Shown here one piece after another: positions 46,776-56,111 of a stretch of DNA of 64,000 nt. The notes beneath the pieces were generated by a model. The model was not told the origin of the DNA, made no database searches, and was given only the letters and a program-made list of their open reading frames with translations. A program made the translations under genes and the position numbers. The number at the start of each line of letters is the position of its first letter. The first letter of the stretch is position 1. Location: positions 3,041,058 to 3,105,057 of the forward strand of contig NZ_ATYB01000014.1 in the NCBI RefSeq assembly GCF_000427465.1, given 5' to 3'. This DNA comes from Sinorhizobium arboris LMG 14919 (GTDB lineage Bacteria; Pseudomonadota; Alphaproteobacteria; Rhizobiales; Rhizobiaceae).

Positions 46776-47997
46776 GCGGATTCACCTCGCATGTGCATGA
46801 CCGCATAGACTGTCAGCATGCACCCCAGGCCGCAAAGCGCCACTACGACGATCGAGAGACCGAGCGTGCCGCTTGCGCTGACGACGGAAGCAAAAACAGG
46901 CGGTCCAATGGTCGCGCCGAGGTTTCCCAATTGAGCAACCGCCCCGTTTGGCACGAGCCTGATCCGCTGACGTATTCGCAACGAACGGAATAACCGCAAA
47001 GGCCGAGCCCTGCACAGCGCCGGACGCAAGCATAAGCAAAAGGGCAGCCATAGCGACGCCCTCGTCCGCGCTGATTGCAGCATGAAACGATACGGCGCCG
47101 ACGCCGACGGCAACATATGCGACTGCCGCAAGAACCACCGGCGAAACAACGTATTGGGCGAGGCCCCCAGCAGCAAATGTACCCAAAATGGTTACAAGCG
47201 GCAGCGCCACGAGGAGAAATGCAGCGGTCTCGGTGTCCTCGACAAGACGCGGGACAAACGTCAGAAGCGCAACGAACATGCACGTATGGAACAGAAACAC
47301 AAAACCCGCGAGGGACGTGCGCAAGTTTCTGAAAACCCCGATGCTTTCACCAAGCAATTGCCGGAGACGATACGTGGTCTCTGCAAAGCCTCCATCGAAC
47401 TGAACGTTCGCCCCGAACATGATCAGCGTGCATACCAGCAGAACCCCCATCAGCGCCGCATGTGCGAGAAGGAACGCTGCTAGACCATAGTCGTTAAGAA
47501 GCGGCGCACCGATCCATGCGGTTAATGCAAAGGCAACTCCGAAGAAGGTCCCCCATAAGCCCATGACGATCGACCGATGCTGCGGAGCTGAATCAAGTGC
47601 CATCAGTGTTGGAGCGGACACAACGATTCCAAGATGAGACAAACCTTCAATGAATCGAAGTGGCAACACGATCGAGATGGGTGGCAGCATGGCTTGCGCG
47701 AGAGAGCATATCGCACCTATCAGCAGAGCGCCCACGAGTGTGCGCTGATATCCAGCGCGGGCCGCAAGCACCCCCAGCGGCGCTTCCAAATACCATTCCG
47801 ACGGTGCCCACGAGCGACAGGGCAAGTCCATTTATGGTCGGCCCTGCAGCGAAATGCGTGGCAATGGCTTCAAAACCGATGGAGAACTTGGCGAATTGCA
47901 TCGCCGCCCCGATCCCGGCAAACCAAAGAACCCCCACCAAAGGCCAATTTGTCTCGAGCGAATTGCAGTCCGGTTCCTCGTCTCCAGGTTTTCCCAT
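46772..47997 (-). pseudogene. MFS transporter with two frameshifts
   Basis: Three adjacent frames add up to one ~400-aa MFS permease. Frame 1 (from ATG 47997) carries TM1-2 (GVLWFAGIGAAMQFAKFS, GLALSLVGTVGMVFGSAAG). It shifts at a five-C run (47771-47775) into the frame with PLGVLAARAGYQRTLVGALL and most of the protein. That shifts at the TTT of 46947-46949 into NGAVAQLGNLGATIGPPVF. Removing one base from each homopolymer restores a continuous protein. The substrate is unknown. Confidence 0.82.
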
Positions 47998-48100
47998 CCA
48001 GATAAGCTCATCCCTCTCACAATATTCCCATGGTTCCCGGCGAAAGGGTAGCCAACAAGCCAAGGCAAACGAAGCCTTGTCGCAAATTGCCTGAATCCAG

Positions 48101-48439
48101 CTAGAGCGCGGCGAGCTGCCCAAGATGGTCACTCAGATTGACACCGGAGCCAGCCGCGTTGATCGTCTCGAAATAGTCATGCCATCCTGAAGCGGCGATG
48201 CCTGACACAAGCGCGTCGATTGCCGCCGCGTCGGGCGCGCGCCAGATCGCGAAGAACTTATGCCCGGCGGCATGAAGCGTTGCGGCATTGGTTTCACCCA
48301 AGGCTATCGCTTCCACGCCAAGGGCTGATAGCGCGCCCATGCCGGAGCCTATTGCCTCGAAAAACTGCCGGCGGGCAGCTTGGTCGAGCGCTAGCCATAA
48401 GGGTTTCGGGGAATAGAGTTCAGCCAGATAATGCGCCAT
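48101..48439 (-). CDS. DUF6616-type hypothetical protein
   Basis: A 112-aa protein (starts MAHYLAELYSPKPLWLALDQ; contains RQFFEAIGSGMGALSALGVEAI, HKFFAIWRAPD and GWHDYFETINAAG). The layout resembles a dimeric alpha/beta-barrel of the DUF6616 kind, recalled from memory. It lies 20 bp after the HEAT-repeat gene, third in a MarR-led operon. Function unknown. Confidence 0.7.
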   Translation of the reverse strand: MAHYLAELYSPKPLWLALDQAARRQFFEAIGSGMGALSALGVEAIALGETNAATLHAAGHKFFAIWRAPDAAAIDALVSGIAASGWHDYFETINAAGSGVNLSDHLGQLAAL

Positions 48440-48459
48440 GTGAGGGTTCCTTTCGTACG

Positions 48460-49236
48460 TCAGTCCTTGCGGTCGATTGAGCGCAAGGCGCGTTTGTAGA
48501 TGCGGGCGGTAGCGGGCATGGGGCTTTCGGCTGACCAACGAGCGCAGAGGCTTCGCACCCATTCGGGGCGGTCCTTGCCAGCATCGTTCAGCCAGTTGCC
48601 AACGGAGTCTTGTACGTAGGGCGCGGGATCGGCCTGGAGCGGCTCGAGGATCGGCAACGCCTTCTCGGGAGATTGCCGCAGTAGGCCAATGTGCGCGCAC
48701 CATACGCCGCGCGGCCGGGTCGCCTCACTGGCGAAGCGCCGCAGCCGCTCGGACGGCTCGGCCGTCCAACCCGCAAGCCGCGCAATGGCGTCTTCGGGAT
48801 CGACGGCAATGTACGGCCGCACGGCCATCCACGACCATTCCCGAACCCCGAAGTGAAGGTCGTCGGCCTGCGGCCGGATCAGGGCGAGGCGTTCTGCGAG
48901 TGTGTGGTCCTTAGCCACGCCGACCATGAAGCACGCCCACCCGCGTACCGTATCGGATGCGTGGCAGCGCAGCTTGGCCAAGTCGGCCATGCCGCGCCTT
49001 TCGTGGATCAGGCGGGCGGCTAGCGCCATGCGCCTTGAAATGCCCTCTCGCGCCGCCTCCCGCATCGCTCCAACCGCGTCCTCCCCGATTTCGGGAAGGA
49101 CCACTTGCATCAGGGTCGCGAAATCCACAGCCAGACACTCGGTCAACGTGGCGGCTTCGACAGCGCCGGTATTGAGCAGAGCGAGGCGAGACGGTTCTAT
49201 GTCTGCAACCCGTTTTCCCGACCTGCCAGCACTCAT
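48460..49236 (-). CDS. DNA alkylation repair family protein (HEAT-like repeats)
   Basis: A 258-aa alpha-helical protein built of ALK/HEAT-like repeats: MALAARLIHERRGMADL, KLRCHASDTVRGWACFMVG, DDLHFGVREWSWMAVRPYI and PYVQDSVGNWLNDAGKD with RIYKRALRS at the end. Related AlkD proteins are DNA glycosylases for alkylated bases, but many family members are uncharacterised. Its ATG overlaps the marR stop (ATGA). Confidence 0.78.
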   Translation of the reverse strand: MSAGRSGKRVADIEPSRLALLNTGAVEAATLTECLAVDFATLMQVVLPEIGEDAVGAMREAAREGISRRMALAARLIHERRGMADLAKLRCHASDTVRGWACFMVGVAKDHTLAERLALIRPQADDLHFGVREWSWMAVRPYIAVDPEDAIARLAGWTAEPSERLRRFASEATRPRGVWCAHIGLLRQSPEKALPILEPLQADPAPYVQDSVGNWLNDAGKDRPEWVRSLCARWSAESPMPATARIYKRALRSIDRKD

Positions 49237-49763
49237 CGGCAAACGCCAGCAGCAATGGTCGCGCTGTCCTTCTCCGGAATCTCCACGTTACGCCAGGCCC
49301 GTCTCAGCAGGCCGCTAAGGACCTCGCGCTCGTTCTGGTCGAAATCCGCGAACAGGGAGGCGATCCATTGGCTGTGCTCATTGAACAGATCGAGCGCTAT
49401 GGTTTGCCCTTTAGTTGTCAGGCGCACTGACACCTTGCGCCGATCTTCCTTGTCTCCATGCCGCTCAAGGAAACCGTCGCGTTCCAATCCGTCAAGAAGT
49501 CCGGTGATCGTTGCGCGCGTGACGCCGGCTCGTTCGGCCAGCTCGTGCGGCGCAAGACCGTCCGGCAGATCGCGCAGCAGGAACAGCAGCACGAACTTCC
49601 CTTCCGACAAGTGATGCGGCGCAAGGCGCGCGGCGCAAGCCCGGTCAATCGCAGAGGCCAGTGCCAGGACCTCGAAACAAAGCCGCATATTGCCCGTTCC
49701 GGATTGACCGCGGCGGCGCGCCTCATCGAGTAGGGCAAGGTGTTTGCGTTCCAGCATTGTCAT
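49233..49763 (-). CDS. MarR family transcriptional regulator
   Basis: A 176-aa winged-helix regulator with SEGKFVLLFLLRDLPDGLAPHELAERAGVTRATITGLLDGLERDGFL as recognition region and the wing RHGDKEDRRKVSVRLTTKG. ATGs at 49763 and 49757 are both possible. It is first in an operon with the HEAT-repeat and DUF6616 genes. The upstream direct repeats of ATATGGC may be its operator, suggesting autoregulation. Confidence 0.9.
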   Translation of the reverse strand: MTMLERKHLALLDEARRRGQSGTGNMRLCFEVLALASAIDRACAARLAPHHLSEGKFVLLFLLRDLPDGLAPHELAERAGVTRATITGLLDGLERDGFLERHGDKEDRRKVSVRLTTKGQTIALDLFNEHSQWIASLFADFDQNEREVLSGLLRRAWRNVEIPEKDSATIAAGVCR

Positions 49764-49905
49764 ATGGCGACATATAATATGGCAACTAATAATCTGTCAA
49801 CGCCACAATCCTCAAAGCCTGAAATGCGTTCCCTTCGGTGGAGCGTGATCGCAGCGACTGATCAGGATGTCGATTTGGATGCAGGCTCGCGCGGTACAGC
49901 TAGCG

Positions 49906-50289
49906 TCAGCGAAGTCGCGGAAGGCTCGCTCCGACGGCATGGTCGATGATGTAGCGCCAACTCCCATCCGATTGGCGCCGGACGATCTCGGCGGAACTGC
50001 CCGACGTAATGACGGCACCCACCTCGGTGACTAGTTCCCAATCTGCACGGAGCAAGGCGAGGTCGCCAAGCCGGATGCAGAAACTGTTGCGCGACGTCAT
50101 GGTGCCCGGAGCTTATAGGAGCTGATGCAGAGCGTCCCTGATGGCCTCGATGCCAACAAGGTTCCGATCGTCATCGTTGACGCGGAGGATGGCCTCAGGT
50201 TCGTAGAGTTCGACGAGGTTTTCTATATTGCGGCTGTTGAAGGCTCGGGCGAACGCTTCATTCATTTGGGCGGGCTCGGATACACTCAT
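49906..50289 (-). pseudogene. NTF2-like/SnoaL family gene with in-frame stop
   Basis: One frame codes for an NTF2-like protein: MSVSEPAQMNEAFARAFNSR, LVELYEPEAILRV, then TAA at 50113-50115. The same frame continues with APGTMTSRNSFCIRLGDLALLRADW and DGSWRYIIDHAVGAS. The second part holds the final strands of the fold and cannot work alone. A single substitution in the TAA would restore about 127 codons. It is divergent from the HxlR gene. Confidence 0.75.
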
Positions 50290-50362
50290 GTAGAATCTCC
50301 TCGGAAGTGGGAGGCGACATGAACATGGCCGACCAGCGGTAACCAAACGGGAAGGACACGAA

Positions 50363-50752
50363 ATGGATGCGGTTGCAGAGGTCGGAGAGGCGACGGAAGT
50401 TCCTCAGCGACGTCGTCCTGCGGAATGCCCCGTTGAAGATTGGCTCTCGTTTCTGGGCCACCGGTGGAATGCGCTCGTGCTTTGGCACTTGAAGGGCGGT
50501 GCCAAGCGGCACAGCGAACTCGCCGTGCTCCTGCCCGGTGTATCAGCGAAGGTGCTTTCCGAACGCCTCGACACGCTCGTGGCGCGAGGGCTGGTGCTGC
50601 GATCAGTGATCGCCACCTTCCCTCGCGGGGTACGCTATGGGCTGTCCCCGCGCGGGTTCGAGATCGTGAGTATACTGGACCAGATCGAAATGTGGTCGCG
50701 ACGAGAATCGTCGCACGAGGACGAGACTTCCAACCGAGAAGCTCATGGATGA
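50363..50752 (+). CDS. HxlR family transcriptional regulator
   Basis: A 129-aa winged-helix regulator with the HxlR features: a single early Cys (PAECPVEDWLSFLGHRWNALVLWHL), HSELAVLLPGVSAKVLSERLDTLV and the wing RGVRYGLSPRGFE. GGAAGGA precedes the ATG. It is divergent from the NTF2-like pseudogene and overlaps the DUF523 start, so it probably regulated one or both. Confidence 0.9.
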   Translation: MDAVAEVGEATEVPQRRRPAECPVEDWLSFLGHRWNALVLWHLKGGAKRHSELAVLLPGVSAKVLSERLDTLVARGLVLRSVIATFPRGVRYGLSPRGFEIVSILDQIEMWSRRESSHEDETSNREAHG

Positions 50753-51292
50753 CAGCAAGATCCTGATAAGTGCCTGCATGGCTGGTCGACCCGTTCGATA
50801 CAACGGTTTGGCCAAGACTCTCGCACAAATCCTGCGATCGATAGGTGGCATGCCGAGGGGCGCCTGGTCGTGATCTGTCCTGAGCTATCTGCGGGTTTCT
50901 CAACACCACGACCGCCGGCGGAGATTGCTGATTGCGCCTCCGGCACCGACGTTTTGGAGGGCCGTGGTCGCGTTGTGGAGGCGACGGGCCGAGATGTCAC
51001 CGATCTTTACATCGCGGGCGCGCAGTCAGCCCTTCGGCTGGCGCGGGAGCGTGGGTGCAAGTTTGCACTGCTGGTCGATGGCAGCCCGTCATGCGGGAGC
51101 GGATTCATTCATGACGGCAGTTTCAGCGGTCGCCGACATGTCGGAACGGGCGTGACGGCGGCACTTCTCCGGCAGTATGGGATCGAGGTGTTTTCAGAAG
51201 GCGAAATCGAGCGGCCTGAGATGCGCATTGCTGAAACCGATGGTCAGCTTGACTTGCGGCAAGCGCCGGCGACCATCACCAATGGGAAGTGA
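50745..51292 (+). pseudogene. DUF523 family gene with frameshift
   Basis: The ATG at 50745 overlaps the HxlR stop and reads MDDSKILISACMAGRPVRYN, the usual DUF523 opening. The frame breaks near 50822-50828. In the shifted frame homology resumes (PAIDRW, EGRLVVICPELSAGF, VDGSPSCGSGFIHDG, GVTAALLRQYGIEVF). One missing base accounts for it. The remaining open part (from 50870) lacks the N-terminal Cys-containing block. Confidence 0.8.
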
Positions 51293-51719
51293 CGGCACAT
51301 TTAACGTTGCGCATCCCTCTTTTGCTTGGTGTCGATCGCCCAAGGCATCGGCGACATCGCCCTCCCGCAACCATCGCTACCATCTGACTTCGGCAACGTC
51401 GGCCTCCTCAGACAGCACGGCCTCCGAGCGACCGGAAATGATTCCGCATTATGGAACCCCAGCCAAGGTATCTCGCAGGCATCTACGATTCGATGAGCGG
51501 ATCGTGCCTTTCTCGATCGAAGATGTCGGTAGCCGTGTCCTGCACGCCACGGCTCGTTCTTTCCGAGAGGGCGTGGTGGACGCCAAAACCACGCTGCCAT
51601 ATCCCAAAACGCCCATTCTCGTGCTTACATACTGCTTACATATAGCCGCATTGCAGGCCGTGTAAGCGAAAGGCGCCCCGAAGGGCATCTTTTAAGCATT
51701 TGATTTTCTTGAATAAATA
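51293..51719. other. 427-bp stretch without a recognisable gene
   Basis: Short overlapping frames occur on both strands, none with a family resemblance or ribosome-binding site. It lies between the decayed accessory tract and the 3' end of tRNA-Gly. A weak GCCC-TTCG-GGGC hairpin (about 51680-51692) could terminate tRNA-Gly transcription. No integrase or transposase was recognised. Confidence 0.4.
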
Positions 51720-51794
51720 TGGAGCGGGTGAGGCGATTCGAACGCCCGACCCCAACCTTGGCAAGGTTGTGCTCTACCCCTGAGCTACACCCGC
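51720..51794 (-). tRNA. tRNA-Gly (anticodon GCC)
   Basis: On the minus strand the 75-nt gene starts GCGGGTGTAGCTCAGGGGTA and ends with encoded CCA after U73. The T-arm is GGGCGTTCGAATCGCC-like, and the anticodon stem CAACC/GGTTG encloses TTGCCAA, giving GCC. The acceptor stem GCGGGTG/CACCCGC pairs fully. Confidence 0.95.
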
Positions 51795-52048
51795 TCATCA
51801 GACCCAGGTCCGGGGGTAGTCGATGGACCGTGGGGTGTCGTCCCGTCTTGCGGCGACGGGCGCTATATGGCCCAAGCCCTTTTCAAATGCAACAGGGAAA
51901 TGACGCGAATGCGAAGAAATTTTTTGCGCGTGCACTCGAGGGCCGGGAATGCCGCGTTTTTGGCCGCGCTGCGCCGCGCATGAGATTGCGGACGGCGCCG
52001 CTCCCGCTTAAATCAGGCCGGGAAATTGCGCGGCAGAGAGGATGGATC

Positions 52049-52558
52049 ATGAGCAAGGCAGAGCCGAAGACAGCGGAAGACCTCTTCCGTTTCCTCGACG
52101 AACTCGGGATCGAACACAAGACGAAGCGGCACGCGCCGGTTTTCACCGTCGCCGAATCGGTGGCGCTGCGCGACGAAATCCCCGGCGGACATACAAAAAA
52201 CCTGTTCCTCAAGGACAAAAAGGACAATTATTTCCTTCTGACCGTCGAGGAGCACGCGACGGTGGATCTGAAGACCGTTCATCAGACGATCGGCGCGGCC
52301 AGCAAGGTCTCCTTCGGCAAGCCGGAAAAGCTGATGGAGTATCTGGGCGTGATACCAGGCGCCGTCACCGCCCTCGGCGCGATCAACGACACCGAGGGCA
52401 AGGTGAAGATCATTCTCGACGAGACGCTGATGGCCTTCGAGACGATCAACTGCCATCCGCTCTCGAACGACCAGACGACCTCGATCGCGTCGAAGGACAT
52501 GTTGCGCTTCATGGAGGCGACCGGGCACGAGCCGCTTGTCTTGAAAGTGACGGCCTGA
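52049..52558 (+). CDS. Prolyl-tRNA deacylase / YbaK-EbsC domain protein
   Basis: A 169-aa YbaK-fold editing protein, which hydrolyses mischarged tRNA such as alanyl-tRNA-Pro. Motifs are KRHAPVFTVAESVALRDEIPGGHTKNLFLKDKKDN, SFGKPEKLMEYLGVIPGAVTALGAIND and the end ALETINCHPLSND-like block. The ATG at 52049 has AGAGGA upstream. It resembles stand-alone ProXp/PrdX proteins; exact tRNA specificity is not readable. Confidence 0.85.
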   Translation: MSKAEPKTAEDLFRFLDELGIEHKTKRHAPVFTVAESVALRDEIPGGHTKNLFLKDKKDNYFLLTVEEHATVDLKTVHQTIGAASKVSFGKPEKLMEYLGVIPGAVTALGAINDTEGKVKIILDETLMAFETINCHPLSNDQTTSIASKDMLRFMEATGHEPLVLKVTA

Positions 52559-52617
52559 CATACGATCTTTGGCGCGAATGTGTGAAGCCGGACACCCAAG
52601 TCCGCGAGGAGAGAAGA

Positions 52618-53595
52618 ATGAGCGGTAGCGACAATCCCTATCAAGGTTCCTTCGGCAGCCAGATGACGGCCTCGGCTTCCTTCGGCGGGCAGCCGGCAAG
52701 CGCCGCAGGCGTCCCGGGCGACCTGATCAAGGAGACGACCACCGCCGCCTTTACCCGCGACGTGCTGGAGGCATCGCGCCAGCAGCCGGTGCTTGTCGAC
52801 TTCTGGGCCCCCTGGTGCGGGCCTTGCAAGCAGCTCACCCCTGTCATCGAGAAGGTGGTGAAGGAAGCCGCCGGCCGGGTGAAGCTCGTCAAGATGAACA
52901 TCGACGACCATCCATCGATCGCCGGCCAGCTCGGCATCCAGTCCATTCCTGCGGTAATCGCCTTCGTCGACGGGCGCCCGGTCGATGGTTTCATGGGCGC
53001 CGTGCCCGAGAGCCAGATCAAGCAGTTCATCGATCGGATCGCCGGTCCGGCCGCAGACGACGCCAAGGCCGAGATCGAGACCGTACTTGCCGACGCCAAG
53101 GCGCTGATCGATGCCGGCGATGCGCAGAACGCCGCCGGTCTCTACGGCGCCGTTCTGCAGGCCGATCCGGAAAACGCCGCGGCCGTCGCCGGGATGATCG
53201 AATGCATGATTGCCCTCGGGCAGATCGCCGAGGCTCGCCAGGCGCTTTCCGGACTACCGGAGGCGCTCGCCAATGAAGCGGCCGTCGCCGCGGTCTCGAA
53301 AAAGCTCGATCAGATCGAAGAGGCCCGCAAGCTGGGCGACCCGACCGCGCTCGAGCGGCAGCTCGCACTCGATCCGGACGACCATGCAGCACGGCTGAAG
53401 CTCGCCAAGATCCGCAATGTCGAGGGTGACCGCGACGCCGCCGCCGAACACCTCCTGGCGATCATGAAGCGCGACCGCAGCTTCGAGGACGACGGCGCCC
53501 GGCGCGAACTGCTTTCGTTCTTCGAGGTATGGGGCCCCAAGGATCCGGCAACGATCGCCGCAAGGCGCAAGCTGTCGTCGATTCTCTTTTCGTAA
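52618..53595 (+). CDS. Thioredoxin-TPR fusion co-chaperone (YbbN/CnoX-like)
   Basis: A 325-aa protein with a thioredoxin domain (about 45-150; active site WCGPC at 66-70 in FWAPWCGPCKQL) and C-terminal tetratricopeptide-like helices (about 170-325). The CxxC is intact, unlike the SxxC of E. coli YbbN, so it may be redox active. In relatives it protects substrates during oxidative stress and hands them to chaperones. Confidence 0.9.
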   Translation: MSGSDNPYQGSFGSQMTASASFGGQPASAAGVPGDLIKETTTAAFTRDVLEASRQQPVLVDFWAPWCGPCKQLTPVIEKVVKEAAGRVKLVKMNIDDHPSIAGQLGIQSIPAVIAFVDGRPVDGFMGAVPESQIKQFIDRIAGPAADDAKAEIETVLADAKALIDAGDAQNAAGLYGAVLQADPENAAAVAGMIECMIALGQIAEARQALSGLPEALANEAAVAAVSKKLDQIEEARKLGDPTALERQLALDPDDHAARLKLAKIRNVEGDRDAAAEHLLAIMKRDRSFEDDGARRELLSFFEVWGPKDPATIAARRKLSSILFS

Positions 53596-53739
53596 GCGGT
53601 TGCGCGGCAATTTTTTTCAGCTGCGCCCGATCGATTCCGGTGCACTTCTCCCTTGAGATTTCGAAGGGCCGCACCATTTTTTGGTCCTACAGCACCGCGC
53701 TTCGATGAGGCGCGTCCGCCATCTGCAGGGTCTATCGGA

Positions 53740-54420
53740 ATGCATGTCGGAAATGCGCGCTATCTCGGTCCGAAGGACTTACCGGAGATTCTTCCGGTGT
53801 TTCCGCTGACGGGCGCGCTCCTGCTTCCCGGCGCACAGCTCCCGCTCAATATCTTCGAGCCGCGCTATCTCGCCATGTTCGACGATGCGCTCGCCGGCAA
53901 CCGGCTGATTGGTATCGTCCAGCCCTCCTTTGCGGAAGGCCGCAACGATATCGACGCCTCCTCGGTGCCGGCGCTTTGCCAGGTGGGCTGCATCGGCCGG
54001 ATCACCTCTTTCGCCGAGACCGGCGACGGCCGCTACATCACTTCGCTCACCGGCGTGTGCCGCTTCCGTCTTTTCGCAGAGGTTGCCGGATGCCGCGGCT
54101 ATCGCCGGTTCCGCATCGGCCCCTTCGGGAGCGATCTCGAAAATCCGGATGATGAGAGCCTCGTCGACCGGGGGGCGCTTCTCGCAGCTTTCCGGGCCTA
54201 TCTCGACGCCAACAAGCTCGAGGCCGACTGGGAAAGCGTCGAACGCGCAAGCAACCGCACCCTCGTCAATTCCATGGCGATGATGTCGCCCTATGGACCG
54301 GCGGAAAAGCAGGCCCTTCTGGAGGCTCCCGATCTCAAGACACGCGCCGAAACGCTGATCGCCATCACCGAGATCGTGCTTGCCCGCAACTTCGGCGACC
54401 TCGACAATATTCTGCAATGA
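53740..54420 (+). CDS. Lon N-terminal (LON substrate-binding) domain protein
   Basis: A 226-aa protein consisting of the Lon-protease N-terminal domain alone: [61 protein letters not shown]. No ATPase or protease domain is present, as in other alphaproteobacterial stand-alone versions. It is followed by a Trm112-like gene overlapping or 8 bp away. Role unknown, possibly substrate recognition. Confidence 0.88.
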   Translation: MHVGNARYLGPKDLPEILPVFPLTGALLLPGAQLPLNIFEPRYLAMFDDALAGNRLIGIVQPSFAEGRNDIDASSVPALCQVGCIGRITSFAETGDGRYITSLTGVCRFRLFAEVAGCRGYRRFRIGPFGSDLENPDDESLVDRGALLAAFRAYLDANKLEADWESVERASNRTLVNSMAMMSPYGPAEKQALLEAPDLKTRAETLIAITEIVLARNFGDLDNILQ

Positions 54421-54428
54421 AGAGAGCC

Positions 54429-54617
54429 ATGGACATCAATGCCAGCAAGGTCGATCCGAAACTCCTGGAGCTGCTCGTCTGTCCGCTGACCAAGGGCCGC
54501 CTCAGCTACGATCCGGAGGCCAACGAGCTGGTGTCGGAACTGGCCCGGCTCGCCTACCCGATCCGCGACGGCGTACCGATCATGCTCGTCTCCGAGGCGC
54601 GCAAGATCGAGGATTGA
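54429..54617 (+). CDS. Trm112-like / YcaR family small protein
   Basis: A 62-aa UPF0434/Trm112 protein: [21 protein letters not shown] and [18 protein letters not shown]. Only one Cys of the zinc-knuckle pattern is present. The ATG at 54429 has AAGAGAG upstream; an ATG at 54417 overlaps the preceding stop. In eukaryotes and archaea Trm112 activates methyltransferases; the bacterial role is unclear. Confidence 0.85.
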   Translation: MDINASKVDPKLLELLVCPLTKGRLSYDPEANELVSELARLAYPIRDGVPIMLVSEARKIED

Positions 54618-54699
54618 GCGGGTGCGTTTTCGGGATTGCTCATCACCGGCGGCAGATTTGCCCCTCTCCTCGGATTTAGCCCGGGTTCAACCCGAGGAT

Positions 54700-54785
54700 T
54701 GATCCCCTCCCCGCAGGCGGGGAGAGGGGACCGATGCGTTTGCCGCTTGTCCCTTCTCCCCGTCGAAACGCGGAGAAGAGGGGCG
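54700..54785. repeat. Degenerate palindromic intergenic repeat (RIME-like)
   Basis: CCCCTCCCCGC and GCGGGGAGAGGGG form one hairpin, and TTCTCCCCGTCGAAACGCGGAGAA a second, with GCCGCTTGTCCC between as in the 15717 element. It separates convergent Trm112-like and ubiH-type genes. Confidence 0.6.
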
Positions 54786-54808
54786 GATACCGGCGCAAAC
54801 CGTTGCGT

Positions 54809-56023
54809 TCAAATCGGCTCGCCGGCAAGCAGCCGCGGATCGCTTCGGCCGGCAGTGCCCGCCGCCTGGCGGATGAAGAACCTCTTGAGCGACGGCAGGC
54901 GATCGACGATGCCGAGACCGACGTCACGCGCGACCCGCACGGGCATAATGTCGTTGGAAAAGAGCCGGTTGAGGACATCCGTCGTAACGCCCATCCGGAA
55001 GGTGTCGAAGCGCCGCCACGTCTGGTAACGCTCGAGCACCGCAAGCGAGCCGATATCGAGGCCGAGGCGGTCCGCCTCGACGATCGTTTCGGCAAGAGCC
55101 GCAACATCCTTGAAGCCGAGATTGAGGCCCTGGCCTGAGATCGGGTGGATTCCGTGCGCAGCATCCCCGGCCAGCGCAAAACGCGGCGCGACGAAGTCCC
55201 GGGCAAGCGTGAGGCCGAGCGGGAAGGCACGCCGGCCGCCGACCACCTTGAGGCGGCCGAGCTTATGGCCGAAGCGGCGCTCCAGCTCCTCCTCGAAGAT
55301 GAAATCATCCTCCTTGACCAGGCGCTCGGCGTCATAGGTGCTCTCCGTCCAAACGAGCGAGGAGCGGTTATCCTTGAGCGGCAGCGTCGCGAAGGGGCCG
55401 GCAGGCAGGAAATGTTCCTCCGCCGTCCCGCCATGCGGACGTTCGTGCTCGACGGTGGTGACGATACCCGCCTGGCCGTAATCGAACTCCACGACCTTGA
55501 TGCCCGCCGCTTCGCGCAGCTTCGAACGAACGCCGTCGCAGGCGACCAGCAACCGCGCCTCGACCGTCTCGCCGCCCGCCAGCGTGACGGCAACGGAATG
55601 ATCTCCACTCTTGAAATTCTCCACCACGGTCGACTGCCGGATAGAAACTTCGAGTTCGTCGCAGGCGTGGCGCAGCGCACCGACGAGCGCCGTGTTCGGC
55701 ACCATATGGGCGAAGGGGCGGCCGTCGCCGCCGTCACCTTCGAATGTAAGGAACACCGGGCGGACGGGATCGGTCGCCTTCGAATCGGTGATCACCATCC
55801 TGAGGATCGGCTCGGCTTCCGGCGCGATCGCCGGCCAGACGCCGAGGACGTCGAGCATCCTTTCGGCGGCGGCGGCGACGGCCGACGCCCGTTCGTCCTT
55901 CTTCCAGACGCCTTCCGGCGCAGCATCGACGACCATGACATCGAGATGGGATGCCGCCTTCTTGAGCGATACCGCGAGCGAGAGGCCGACATAACCGCCC
56001 CCGGCAATCAATACGTCGATCAT
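54809..56023 (-). CDS. UbiH/UbiF-type FAD-dependent hydroxylase
   Basis: A 404-aa flavoprotein monooxygenase of the UbiH/COQ6 family, hydroxylating the ubiquinone ring. FAD motifs are DVLIAGGGYVGLSLAVSL at the N-terminus, ACDGVRSKLREAAGI in the middle and FALAGDAAHGIHPISGQGLN at about residue 290-315. The ATG at 56023 is the first residue of the FAD domain. Which ring position it hydroxylates cannot be told. Confidence 0.9.
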   Translation of the reverse strand: MIDVLIAGGGYVGLSLAVSLKKAASHLDVMVVDAAPEGVWKKDERASAVAAAAERMLDVLGVWPAIAPEAEPILRMVITDSKATDPVRPVFLTFEGDGGDGRPFAHMVPNTALVGALRHACDELEVSIRQSTVVENFKSGDHSVAVTLAGGETVEARLLVACDGVRSKLREAAGIKVVEFDYGQAGIVTTVEHERPHGGTAEEHFLPAGPFATLPLKDNRSSLVWTESTYDAERLVKEDDFIFEEELERRFGHKLGRLKVVGGRRAFPLGLTLARDFVAPRFALAGDAAHGIHPISGQGLNLGFKDVAALAETIVEADRLGLDIGSLAVLERYQTWRRFDTFRMGVTTDVLNRLFSNDIMPVRVARDVGLGIVDRLPSLKRFFIRQAAGTAGRSDPRLLAGEPI

Positions 56024-56111
56024 CCGCCTCGTCTCCCGTCGCACTTGAAGCATCATCTCGTGCCTATATAGATCAATGCCATCGCTGTTCCTACCATCGG
56101 AGACCGCCGAA

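Noticed and set aside
49762..49793. AT-rich stretch with repeated ATATGGC before marR
   Set aside because: Probably the promoter and perhaps operator of marR, but the repeat is too short to list as a separate site.
51301..51690. Short overlapping frames on both strands near tRNA-Gly
   Set aside because: No family match, no ribosome-binding site; could not be tied to an integrase or transposase.
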